A stretch of 64,000 nt of DNA from Micromonospora profundi. Its GTDB lineage: Bacteria; Actinomycetota; Actinomycetes; Mycobacteriales; Micromonosporaceae. The translations under genes and the position numbers were made by a program. The stretch spans positions 744,001-808,000 of the forward strand of contig NZ_JAATJK010000001.1 in the NCBI RefSeq assembly GCF_011927785.1, read 5' to 3'. The notes beneath the pieces are model-generated. The model ran no database searches, was not told where the DNA came from, and saw only the letters and a list, made by a program, of their open reading frames with translations. Numbering within the stretch: the first letter of the stretch is position 1; each line of letters opens with the position of its first letter. Positions 8,205 to 16,098 of the stretch are shown piece after piece.

Positions 8205-9014
8205 AGGTAAAGGTGAACTGCTGGGGGTGGGGGAGGCGAGCACGGCCGTGCTGCGTTGGACCTGTTTCGTGACCATCCGGATGGTGGTGGCTGTCGCCTG
8301 GAGTCCGTACACGTCGGTGACCCTGATGCTGTAGGGCCCGGGGCCGAGCCCGCCCTCGACGGTCCAGTAGTTGTCGCTCTGGCGGGCGGCCTTGCGGAAG
8401 CCGCCGCCCGGCCCCTTCGCCTCGACCGAGCGGAGCGGGTTGCCGTGGTTGCCTACCTGCACCGCGAACCACCACTGGGAGGCGCCGCCCTTGATCCGGA
8501 AGGTGAGCCCTCCGTCGAGCGGCGGGTTCACCACCGCCCGGTACGTCACCTGCGCGATGCCCTGCGCCCGGTCGGCTATCTTCGCGAACGCCTCGTCGGA
8601 GAGGTCGATCTTGCCGGGCCCGCATCCGCCGCACTGGTCCATCACCATGACCCGGACGGTGCCCTTCGGGCCGGTCACGTCCAGGTAGCTGCCGCAGGCC
8701 GCGGCCCCGGAGTACGCCGACGAGCCGAGGGCCACGTAGAGCCGGTCCGCGGGTGGGGCCGGGAAGGAGCAGTTGCCGCCCGAGCGGCCGGCGTCGTAGA
8801 AGCTGGCCTTTGCCTTGTGGACGGTGTTTCCGGTGGGTGGCGCGGCGCAGGCCGGGGTGGCGCCGCCACGTACGACGAGGGTGATGCCGAGTACGGCCGC
8901 CAAGGCGGTGATTCCGGCTCCGGCCAACAAGTGTCTGGCCCGCCGACGCCACCGGCGCGTGCCGTTGATGCCGGCCGGGATGTCGTCGTTGGGGTCCGGG
9001 TCTGGCACCGTCAT
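8088..9014 (-). CDS. Expansin-like exported protein
   Basis: 308 residues from the ATG at 9014. A short cytoplasmic tail (residues 1-25) precedes a signal-anchor helix (HLLAGAGITALAAVLGITLVV). Then comes a double-psi beta-barrel of the RlpA/expansin D1 type (KASFYDAGRSGGNCSF, CGSYLDVTGPKGTVRVMVMDQCGGCGPGKIDLS) and a D2/CBM63-like beta domain (VNPPLDGGLTFRIKGGASQ, WFAVQVGNHGNPLRSVE). A Pro/Ser-rich tail follows. Bacterial expansins loosen cellulose or bind peptidoglycan without hydrolysis. The DQCGGC..G...LS stretch keeps the D1 Asp. It starts back to back with a small ORF on the other strand. Confidence 0.85.
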   Translation of the reverse strand: MTVPDPDPNDDIPAGINGTRRWRRRARHLLAGAGITALAAVLGITLVVRGGATPACAAPPTGNTVHKAKASFYDAGRSGGNCSFPAPPADRLYVALGSSAYSGAAACGSYLDVTGPKGTVRVMVMDQCGGCGPGKIDLSDEAFAKIADRAQGIAQVTYRAVVNPPLDGGLTFRIKGGASQWWFAVQVGNHGNPLRSVEAKGPGGGFRKAARQSDNYWTVEGGLGPGPYSIRVTDVYGLQATATTIRMVTKQVQRSTAVLASPTPSSSPLPSAPPSPSIAPSPTPSEPVAPTAAVEALAGAAPLNVPRC

Positions 9015-9219
9015 GACGCCTGATGCTGCCGCAGTGCCCTGCGGCAGCGCAAGATCATCGAGCGGACCGTCACCTGCCGCGCCGACGGGATCGCAGCTTC
9101 GACCTCGCGTTCGCAGCATCGTCGCCGCTGCTGCCGTCTCCAGCGGTCTGGTGCTCGGTCTGGCAGCGTCCGCGCACGCGGACTACAGCAGCCCGCTCTG
9201 CTTGACCTTGACACAGTGA
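9013..9219 (+). CDS. Possible small exported peptide (68 aa)
   Basis: This frame ends with a plausible signal peptide and a very short mature part: RVRSIVAAAAVSSGLVLGL then an A-S-A-H-A cleavage site and ADYSSPLCLTLTQ. It may begin at ATG 9013, which overlaps the divergent expansin ATG by two bases, or at GTG 9034 inside an 8-bp stem-loop (9026-9047). It could instead be the start of a truncated exported protein. Confidence 0.3.
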   Translation: MTPDAAAVPCGSARSSSGPSPAAPTGSQLRPRVRSIVAAAAVSSGLVLGLAASAHADYSSPLCLTLTQ

Positions 9220-9250
9220 CAAGGGCTGGACTGTGGTCAAGGAGGTGGCG

Positions 9251-9919
9251 ATGACCATGCCGGAAGAGGACGCGAACGCGGTGCGAGCCCTTCAGTCGCT
9301 GGCGAACAGCAATCCCTCGGTGCGGCTGCGGGCGGCGCTGGCGGTCGGCACGGACCCGCATGCGCGGTTCGTCGACGGGCTGATAGAACGATGCGCGGTG
9401 GAGCCGGAGTTCCCTGTGCGCGAAGCGCTCACCTGGGCACTGACGCGCCACCCATCGTCACTGACGGTCCCGAAGCTCGTCGACGAACTCCGCTCGGAGC
9501 GTGTGCAGGCGCGTAGCCAGGCCCTGCACACGCTGTCCAAGATCGGAGATCGGCAGGCGTGGCCGGCGATCACGCGGGCGCTGTTGACCGACGCCGACGA
9601 CGAGGTGGCGCGGAGCGCCTGGCGAGCGGCGCTCGTACTCGTGCCCGAGGGGGAGGAACATGCGTTGGCCAAGGTGTTGGCGACGCAGCTCGGGCGCGGT
9701 GAGCCTGCGACGCAGTTGAGTCTGAGCAGGGCGCTGGTCGCGCTCGGCGAGGTGGTCATGCCGATCCTGCGCGCCGCGATGACGGATCCCGATCCGCGCG
9801 TACGTCGGCATGCGACCGCCACGGAACGGCTGTGGCGCGACCCGGATGCCGGATTCGAGCTGGCGATCGGGGAGGCGACCCGCATCGTCGCGCTCGGCGC
9901 GACCAGACAGGAGGAGTGA
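9251..9919 (+). CDS. HEAT-repeat protein
   Basis: 222 residues made of about six HEAT/PBS-lyase-type helical repeats (for example NPSVRLRAALAVGTDPHARFVDGLIER, EFPVREALTWALTRHP, ERVQARSQALHTLSKIGD, DDEVARSAWRAALVLV, PDPRVRRHATATERLWRD). Such solenoids bind proteins. ATG 9251 is chosen for the GGAGGT 5 bases upstream. The next gene, 6 bases downstream, encodes a MerR regulator fused to the same sort of repeats, so they are co-transcribed and the two proteins may pair. Confidence 0.8.
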   Translation: MTMPEEDANAVRALQSLANSNPSVRLRAALAVGTDPHARFVDGLIERCAVEPEFPVREALTWALTRHPSSLTVPKLVDELRSERVQARSQALHTLSKIGDRQAWPAITRALLTDADDEVARSAWRAALVLVPEGEEHALAKVLATQLGRGEPATQLSLSRALVALGEVVMPILRAAMTDPDPRVRRHATATERLWRDPDAGFELAIGEATRIVALGATRQEE

Positions 9920-9925
9920 CCGGCG

Positions 9926-10927
9926 GTGTTGATCGGCGACGTGGCACGACGGTCCGGAGTAAGCGCCCGCATGCTCCGGCACTACGAGTCGCTCGGCCTG
10001 GTGCGGCCAACGGGCCGCACCAGAGCTGGCTATCGGGAGTACTCCAGCGAGGACATCCGGCGGATCTTCCATATCGAAATGCTGCGGTCGCTGGGCCTGT
10101 CGCTGCGTGAGGTCGGGCGCGCATTGGACGATCCCGGGTTCACGCCGTCGGCGCTCGTCGACGACCTCGTCAACCGGACGCGGGAACGCATTGCGGCCGA
10201 GACGGAGCTGCTCACGCGACTTCGTCGGATCGACGCAGTGGAGCCCGCCAGGTGGGAGGACGTCCTCCAGGCCGTCGCACTCCTTCAGGCACTGGGTTCG
10301 GACAGAGCCGGGGAGCGCCAGCGCGCGGCCCTGTCCTTCGTCGACGAGGCGCCGGCACCGCTGGATGCTCTGGTCGAGGCGGCGCTCAGCGAGACGGACC
10401 CGAATGTCGCGGGAGCAATCCGTTGGGCTCTCGCGCAGTCGGGCGTCGGCGTGCCGGTACTGCTCGCGGACGGCCTCGCCTCGCCGGTGGCCGAGGTGCG
10501 GCAGCGTGCCGTCCAGTGCATCGCCGAGATTCCGGACGGCGCGGTGCCTGTGCTGCGGGACGCACTCACGAACCCCGATGTCGTGGTCCGCAGGAGTGCG
10601 GCCCTGGCGCTTGGGGCGCGTGGAATGGCCGACGCGATCCCGGTGCTCATGGACATGATCGTCGAGGGGGCGAACGACGTCGATGCAGCCGACGCGCTGT
10701 GCACGCTGGCGGGGAACCCCGGGCTGGTGGACGAGATCGCCATCGGACTCGTCGACCGCCTCGCCGACGGCACCGTTGAACCGTCCGCGCGGCGGCGGCT
10801 GACACAGGCGCTCGCGGACGTCCCAGGGACGAGGGCGTCACGTGCCCTCACCGATCTTTCCCAGGACGACGACCGTGTCGTTGCGCAGACCGCGACCTAC
10901 ATCCTCAGGTTGCGCGCCGCACGATAA
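9926..10927 (+). CDS. MerR regulator fused to HEAT repeats
   Basis: 333 residues. Residues 1-70 are a MerR winged helix (LIGDVARRSGVSARMLRHYESLGLV, then RAGYREYSSEDIRRI). A coiled helix follows (to about 115). The rest is a HEAT solenoid (ETDPNVAGAIRWALAQSG, SPVAEVRQRAVQCIAEI, NPDVVVRRSAALALGARG, DDRVVAQTATYILRL). A HEAT array replaces the usual small-molecule or metal effector domain. MerR proteins twist promoters with long spacers, and here the trigger is probably a protein. GTG start, GGAG upstream inside the end of the previous gene. Confidence 0.85.
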   Translation: MLIGDVARRSGVSARMLRHYESLGLVRPTGRTRAGYREYSSEDIRRIFHIEMLRSLGLSLREVGRALDDPGFTPSALVDDLVNRTRERIAAETELLTRLRRIDAVEPARWEDVLQAVALLQALGSDRAGERQRAALSFVDEAPAPLDALVEAALSETDPNVAGAIRWALAQSGVGVPVLLADGLASPVAEVRQRAVQCIAEIPDGAVPVLRDALTNPDVVVRRSAALALGARGMADAIPVLMDMIVEGANDVDAADALCTLAGNPGLVDEIAIGLVDRLADGTVEPSARRRLTQALADVPGTRASRALTDLSQDDDRVVAQTATYILRLRAAR

Positions 10928-10987
10928 CGACCATCGCTCGCCCAGCCAGCGCAGGAGTTCGTTGCTGAGCGCAGCTACCCTCCGACC

Positions 10988-11608
10988 ATGCGGCATGGGC
11001 GGAGGTCACGAGCCCGCCGTCCGCGACTGAAACATCTGCCCGCGGCGATCAGGGAAGCCGACTGGCTGGACCGTCTCGTGTCCGGTGGCCTGGTTGCGTG
11101 CGCTCTCGCGATCGTGCTGGCCTGGTGGCACCTCGTGTTGCCCGACGCCTGGGACGGCGTCCGGGCCACCATCTGGGGTGTGCCCGGTTCGGTCGCCGTG
11201 GCGTGTGAAGAGAGCACAGCGGCGGAAGACCCGCAGTTCTGGACGCTCGGCTGGAGCTGCACCGGCCCGTTCACCTCGAATGCGGGTGATCTGCACATCG
11301 ACTCGGTCCGGTTGTTCATGCATGGCGACGAGCCGCCCGGGCCTACCGTGGCCGGTCGGGTCAGCGGTCCGGGAGCGACGTGGATGTGGCCCGACGGCGA
11401 GATCGAGTGGGTGTTCGCGGTGGCGCTGGCGGTCGGTGTGCCGGTTCTCCCCGGCTATCTCCTGTTCGTGGCAGTCACTGTGCTGGAGCCCTCGAACGGC
11501 TGGCCTCGACCGCGCCGGAAACCGAGCGTCGGTCCTGCTCAGATGGGTAATCGTGCGCGTCGTCGTCGTAAACGTCGACAACGGCGTACGGCCGACCCGA
11601 TGGCGTGA
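10988..11608 (+). CDS. Hypothetical membrane protein with extracytoplasmic loop
   Basis: 206 residues. A very basic N-terminus precedes a transmembrane helix (LVSGGLVACALAIVLAWW), an extracytoplasmic stretch with two Cys (VACEESTAAEDPQFWTLGWSC) of about 90 residues, a second helix (EWVFAVALAVGVPVLPGYLLFVAV), and an Arg-rich cytoplasmic tail. I do not recognise the family. It stands between the MerR-HEAT gene and an epoxide hydrolase, not clearly in an operon with either. Confidence 0.6.
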   Translation: MRHGRRSRARRPRLKHLPAAIREADWLDRLVSGGLVACALAIVLAWWHLVLPDAWDGVRATIWGVPGSVAVACEESTAAEDPQFWTLGWSCTGPFTSNAGDLHIDSVRLFMHGDEPPGPTVAGRVSGPGATWMWPDGEIEWVFAVALAVGVPVLPGYLLFVAVTVLEPSNGWPRPRRKPSVGPAQMGNRARRRRKRRQRRTADPMA

Positions 11609-11841
11609 CGACGGCCTGGCCGGCCGTCGAACGCTGGTCCCGGACGGACCTTGCTGGTATGCCCGCGATGACGGGCAGGCCGTCTTACGCTTCGAGATGT
11701 GGCGGCGGGCGTGCCCTGGTTCGACGGGCACCGGAGCCCGGCAGTGGCCTGAGGAACAGGTTCGCGGCGGCCTCTTTCCCGCCCGCCCCGGCCCAGCAGA
11801 CGGCACCCTCCAGTGAACTCGAACGGGAGAGGACGGCACGC

Positions 11842-13068
11842 ATGGCGGTCAAGACCAAGACACGTCCCGGCACCACGGAGATCCGGCCGTTCACGGTGGA
11901 AATCCCCCAGGCCGACCTTGACGACCTACGTAGGCGCATCGCCGCCACCCGCTGGCCGGACAAGGAGACTGTCGACGACCAGTCGCAGGGCGTGCCGCTC
12001 GCGACGATCCAGGCCGTCGCCCGCTACTGGGAGAAGGAGTACGACTGGCGCACTGTCGAGGCGAGGCTGAACTCCGTGCCGCAGTTTCTGACCACCATCG
12101 ACGGGGTGGACATCCACTTCATCCACGTCCGTTCCAAGCACGAGAACGCGTTGCCGCTCATCGTCACGCACGGGTGGCCCGGTTCGGTGATCGAGCAGCT
12201 GAAGATCATCGAGCCGCTTACCGACCCCACTGCCCACGGCGGGAGCCCATCGGACGCCTTCCACCTGGTGATCCCGTCGCTGCCCGGCCACGGCTTCTCC
12301 GGCAAGCCCACCTCGTCGGGCTGGAGCCCGGAGAAGATCGCCAGCGCCTGGACCGAGTTGATGAAGCGCCTCGGCTACGACCGGTTCGTGGCGCAGGGCG
12401 GCGACTGGGGGGCTGTCGTCGTGGATCAGATGGGTGTCCAGGCGCCCCCGGAACTGCTCGGCATCCACACGAACATGCCGGGAGCGGTGCCGCCCGAGAT
12501 CGACCTGCTGTTCCAGGGCGACACCACCGGGGCGAACAACGCCATGGGTTCGCTGCCGTCCGGTCTGTCCGACGACGAGATGCGCGCCGCCACCGAGCTG
12601 GACTACGTGTGGAAGCACGTGGCGTACGCCCTCATGATGGCGACGCGCCCACAGACCCTGACCGGGCTCGCCGACTCTCCGGTGGGGCTGGCGTCGTTCC
12701 TGCTCGACCACGACGCGAAGAGCCTGGCCCTGATCGCGCAGGTCTTCGACGGCGCCGCAGCCGGCCTCACCCGCGACGACATCCTGGACAACATCTCGCT
12801 CTACTGGCTGACCAACACGGCGATCTCCGCGTCCCGCCTGTACGCGGAGAACAAGCTCTCGTTCTTCGCCACGAAGGGCGTCAACGTCCCCGTTGCCGTG
12901 AGCGTCTTTCCCGATGAGCTGTACGAGGCGCCGCAGAGTTGGGCCGAGCAGGCGTACCCCAACCTCATCTACTACAACAAGCTCGACACCGGCGGGCACT
13001 TCGCGGCCTGGGAGCAGCCGAAACTGTTCTCCGAGGAGATCCGTACCGCCTTCCGGTCGCTGCGCTAG
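11842..13068 (+). CDS. Epoxide hydrolase (EHN-type alpha/beta hydrolase)
   Basis: 408 residues. The N-terminal EHN domain (residues 14-125, starting IRPFTVEIPQADLDDLRRRI) is that of microsomal/juvenile-hormone-type epoxide hydrolases. The hydrolase core has the oxyanion segment HGWPG (110-114), nucleophile Asp188 in GGDWG and the catalytic His386 in TGGHFAAWEQP. Such enzymes add water across epoxides through an alkyl-enzyme ester. The frame is open far upstream, but ATG 11842 has GGAGAGGA before it and gives the family start. Substrate unknown. Confidence 0.9.
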   Translation: MAVKTKTRPGTTEIRPFTVEIPQADLDDLRRRIAATRWPDKETVDDQSQGVPLATIQAVARYWEKEYDWRTVEARLNSVPQFLTTIDGVDIHFIHVRSKHENALPLIVTHGWPGSVIEQLKIIEPLTDPTAHGGSPSDAFHLVIPSLPGHGFSGKPTSSGWSPEKIASAWTELMKRLGYDRFVAQGGDWGAVVVDQMGVQAPPELLGIHTNMPGAVPPEIDLLFQGDTTGANNAMGSLPSGLSDDEMRAATELDYVWKHVAYALMMATRPQTLTGLADSPVGLASFLLDHDAKSLALIAQVFDGAAAGLTRDDILDNISLYWLTNTAISASRLYAENKLSFFATKGVNVPVAVSVFPDELYEAPQSWAEQAYPNLIYYNKLDTGGHFAAWEQPKLFSEEIRTAFRSLR

Positions 13069-13200
13069 ATGACCACGCCCGGCCGGGTGCATCTGCCGCC
13101 GTTGGGCGGGGCGGTCGAGTGGCTCAACTCCGAGCCACTCGACCCCGCCGGGCTGCGGGGCCGCGTCGCGCACGGACACCCGCGTCGCTCGGCCGCGATA
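13069..13200 (+). pseudogene. N-terminal remnant of a thioredoxin-like (redoxin) gene
   Basis: Directly after the epoxide hydrolase stop, an ATG opens a frame reading GRVHLPPLGGAVEWLNSEPL...GLRGRV. This is how TlpA/DipZ-type redoxins begin (...WLNSEPL...LRG.VVLVNFWT). The thiol-active core is missing: after LRGRV the frame passes straight into an acetyltransferase. I infer a deletion that fused a redoxin start to the GNAT gene in frame. Confidence 0.5.
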
Positions 13201-13827
13201 GTGTCGGCGGCTGTGACAGCGCCAGAGATCACGATCGCCACCCCAGCGGACCGTCCGGCGGTCGTCGGTTCGCTCGTCGCCGCGTTCGTCAAGGATCCCG
13301 TCCTGCGGTACCTGTTCCCTGACGAGGAGACCTACCCGCGGTACGCCGCCGCCTTCTTCGGGAACCTCTTCGACAAGCGCGTGCACAGGTCGTCGATCTG
13401 GACGATCGGCGGCGGCGCGTCGGTCGCCATCTGGGAGCCACCGGCCGACGGTTCCCTCGCGCCCGAGGGCAGTCTCGCCGCTCACTACCCTGCCGATGTG
13501 CTGGGCCGGGTCGAGGGTTACGACGCGGCCGTGCACGCCGCGCTGCCGGAGTTCCCGTACTGGTATCTCGGCGTCCTGGGCACGCACCCCGACAGCGCCG
13601 GGCGTGGTTGGGGTCGCGCCGTCATGCGGGCCGGGCTGGATCGGGCCGCCGCCGATGGCCTGCCGGCGATCCTGGAGACCAGCAAACCGGCCAACGTCGA
13701 GCTGTACCGCCGCGCCGGCTGGGAGGTCGTGCGGTACGTGGCAGAGCCGCTGCCGACCTGGATCATGCAGCAGCCCGGCGCGGCTCAGTCGGGTACGTCG
13801 TCCCACGTCGTGCCCGGCGGCAGGTAG
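13201..13827 (+). CDS. GNAT-family N-acetyltransferase
   Basis: About 208 residues from GTG 13201 (GTG 13213 is equally possible; the fused start at 13069 would add a redoxin scrap). The acetyl-CoA site is present as LGVLGTHPDSAGRGWGRAV (motif A, R/Q-x-x-G-x-G/A in the form AGRGWG), and NVELYRRAGWEVV is the usual motif B. The N-terminus ITIATPADRPAVVGSLVAAF is a normal GNAT opening. The acceptor is unknown. The 3' end overlaps the convergent Nudix gene by 43 bases. Confidence 0.8.
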   Translation: MSAAVTAPEITIATPADRPAVVGSLVAAFVKDPVLRYLFPDEETYPRYAAAFFGNLFDKRVHRSSIWTIGGGASVAIWEPPADGSLAPEGSLAAHYPADVLGRVEGYDAAVHAALPEFPYWYLGVLGTHPDSAGRGWGRAVMRAGLDRAAADGLPAILETSKPANVELYRRAGWEVVRYVAEPLPTWIMQQPGAAQSGTSSHVVPGGR

Positions 13828-14282
13828 CCGGCCGTGGTGTTCTCGCGCAGCGCGTACGCGATGACAAGCAGCGCGTGCTTGTCCAGCGCGGGCAGTCGGT
13901 CCATCGGGAACCACCGCACGGCCAGCGACTCGTCGTCGTTGACCCGTGCGGTGCCGGCCACCACCCGGCACAGGAAGCCCAGGTTCAGGTACTCGCACCG
14001 GTCCCCGTTGGGGTAGGTGTGCGGGTGCGAGACGGCACTGGACATCCGCACCGGAGCCACGTCCAGGCCGGTCTCCTCGCGGACCTCGCGGACCAGCGCG
14101 GTCGCCGGCTGCTCGCCCGGCTCGACGAACCCGCTGATCACCGACCAGCGCCCGTCGTCGGAGCGCTGGCCGAGCAACAGCTCACCGGCGTCGTTGCGGA
14201 TGACGGCACTGACGCTCGGCAGCGAGAGCAGATCGTGGCCGACGTGCTTGCGCATCCCCACGATGTAGTCCGGTGTCCCCAT
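13785..14282 (-). CDS. Nudix hydrolase
   Basis: 165 residues with a complete Nudix box at 51-73 (GFVEPGEQPATALVREVREE plus TGL), where the REVREE glutamates bind the metal. Nudix enzymes cleave nucleoside diphosphates linked to another moiety. The flanking strands VSAVIRNDAGELLLGQRSDDGRWSVIS are typical for nucleotide-sugar or mutT-like members. Substrate cannot be assigned. Start ATG 14282. Confidence 0.88.
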   Translation of the reverse strand: MGTPDYIVGMRKHVGHDLLSLPSVSAVIRNDAGELLLGQRSDDGRWSVISGFVEPGEQPATALVREVREETGLDVAPVRMSSAVSHPHTYPNGDRCEYLNLGFLCRVVAGTARVNDDESLAVRWFPMDRLPALDKHALLVIAYALRENTTAGYLPPGTTWDDVPD

Positions 14283-14340
14283 CCGGCGATCATAGGCACG
14301 ACCCGACCGGCCAGCGTCGTCCCGTCACGCCACGTCGGCG

Positions 14341-15615
14341 TCAGGCCGACCAGCTGACGGTACGGCGGAAGCGCTCGTACTCCTTGGTGAGTTCCGCGTC
14401 GATCCGCTCCATACGGGCCTCGGTGAGCACCACCGTCGGATCCTGCCACTGCCGTTCGGCGAGCATCCGGCGGCGCAGTCCCGTCGGCGGGTGGGCAGCG
14501 AACAGCGACACCTCGTCATGGACCGACAGCTGGCGCAGCAGCGGCAGCCGATCGGAGCTCGCGGCGCGGGCCTCGGCCAATGCCGAACGCCACCGGTCCG
14601 GGCCATGTCCTGCCCGGGTCTCCCGACGCACCGCCAGCGCCATCGACTCGGCGCCGAGCGTCGCGTCGAGCAGATCGGTAGCGGCAGTCGAGCCAGCCAC
14701 CCGCGCGGCCAGCTCGTCGGCGAGGTACTCGGCACGTTGGCTGTCCCGCAGCGCCACGCTCACCAACACCAGGTGGGCGCCGAACAACAGCCGGGACACC
14801 ACCCACTGAAACGCCCGACCCAGCGCGTCGCCCACCATCTCCACGATCCCGCCGCCGCGGACGGTGTCCACCGGCCGGAACAGGTCGGCCGCCGATCCGA
14901 GCATGGTGAACGCGGGCTGGGTGAGCAGCCCCCGGCGCGGGTCACCGTTGACGAAGTGGCCGAGTTCGTGGCCGAGCAACGCCACCCGCTCGCCGGCGGT
15001 GAGGGAACCCCACAACGGCAGCCCGAGGCACAGCACCTTCCGGCGCCGCAAACCGACCGCACCCGCGTACGCGTTGATGTCGTCGCTCACGCCGACCACG
15101 TCCGGCACCGGGGCTCCGACCGCCGTGGACACCTCGCCGATCAGCGCGAACAACTCCGGTGCCTGGTCCCGGGAGAGCACCTCCAGCTCCGGGTCGAGCC
15201 GACCGAACCGGGGCCGCAGCGCGACCGCCAGGCAGACCATCGCGACGCCCGGCAGGATCGCCAGGTTGGGAAACGGGAACGCCACGATCAGCCAGACGCC
15301 GGTGATCGCGAGCGCGAGGACCGCCGCGACCAGTACCAGCGACGCCACCGCTGTCAGCGCCCGGGCGCGACCGGAGCCGTTCGCGCCCAGCGGTCGCCCG
15401 ACCAGCTGGGCGAACTGCCGTCCGGTCGTTCGGAACGCCATCCGATAGGTCCACCGGTCGACCCAGGTCCAGCCGAACTCGCGTTCGCGCCGCACCGGGT
15501 CGTACGTGTCCAGATTCCACTCGCAGCGGGGACACCAGGGCACCGCGTCTCGTACGGACGCCGTCGTTGCCCCACACCCCGGGCACGCCCCCGTGCCGGT
15601 CACCGTATTGATCAC
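14341..15615 (-). CDS. M48-family membrane metalloprotease with zinc ribbon
   Basis: 424 residues. An N-terminal zinc ribbon (Cys11, Cys14, Cys28, Cys31) precedes two transmembrane helices (about 86-135) and an HtpX/Ste24-type M48 peptidase domain with HELGH at 216-220 and the third-ligand region SQRAEYLADELAAR. The active site faces the cytoplasm in relatives that degrade misfolded membrane proteins. The zinc ribbon on the front is a common actinobacterial variant. GTG start. Confidence 0.88.
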   Translation of the reverse strand: MINTVTGTGACPGCGATTASVRDAVPWCPRCEWNLDTYDPVRREREFGWTWVDRWTYRMAFRTTGRQFAQLVGRPLGANGSGRARALTAVASLVLVAAVLALAITGVWLIVAFPFPNLAILPGVAMVCLAVALRPRFGRLDPELEVLSRDQAPELFALIGEVSTAVGAPVPDVVGVSDDINAYAGAVGLRRRKVLCLGLPLWGSLTAGERVALLGHELGHFVNGDPRRGLLTQPAFTMLGSAADLFRPVDTVRGGGIVEMVGDALGRAFQWVVSRLLFGAHLVLVSVALRDSQRAEYLADELAARVAGSTAATDLLDATLGAESMALAVRRETRAGHGPDRWRSALAEARAASSDRLPLLRQLSVHDEVSLFAAHPPTGLRRRMLAERQWQDPTVVLTEARMERIDAELTKEYERFRRTVSWSA

Positions 15616-15813
15616 GGCGACCGATGCTGCCCCAGCCTTCTGTGGGGCGGAACCGGCCGTTCGGCTGACTGCCGCTGGCGGGAGGAAGTATCCCGACTTG
15701 GGCTTCTTTCGCTGTTCCGGCCCAAGAGGCTTAAACCAGCTCTACTGTGGAGAAGGTCGGCGACTTGCGCGATCCGGTGGCGGCCGGTTGGTTCCCGGTG
15801 CACAGTGATTCCC

Positions 15814-16017
15814 ATGAGCGACAGCGGACGTGGTGGGCAGTTCTACTGGTGCACCCGGCATCACCGGGTCGAGACGGACGCCGACGTGTGCCCGGCGAAG
15901 CACGTTCTCGGCCCGTACAACTCGGCGGCCGATGCGGAGAACGCACTGCAACGGGTGCAGGAGCGCAACGAGGCGTGGGATGCCGAGGACGCCCGTTGGG
16001 CCGGGGAGGACAAGTAG
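15814..16017 (+). CDS. Small conserved actinobacterial protein (67 aa)
   Basis: Reads MSDSGRGGQFYWCTRHHRVE...CPAKHVLGPYNSAADAENAL then a charged helix. The FYWC...H..VE...CPA..RLGPY pattern followed by an aaDAE.AL helix is a recurring SPOR-like small domain beside histone-like or DNA-associated genes in this group. Two Cys and two His could bind a metal, but I cannot show it. Not clearly in an operon with the next gene. Confidence 0.65.
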   Translation: MSDSGRGGQFYWCTRHHRVETDADVCPAKHVLGPYNSAADAENALQRVQERNEAWDAEDARWAGEDK

Positions 16018-16098
16018 ACGGCGCGGGACGGCCCGCGTCGCGGTGATTCGTGCTCCGCGAGGACGCACGCGAGAGCACGTCCCCAAGGAGGAACCACG

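Noticed and set aside
11926-13998. A 690-codon minus-strand frame across the epoxide hydrolase and GNAT genes.
   Set aside because: Shadow frame; it crosses two well-supported genes.
14491-16017. A long plus-strand frame across the M48 protease gene.
   Set aside because: Shadow; only its last 67 codons, starting at 15814, are real.
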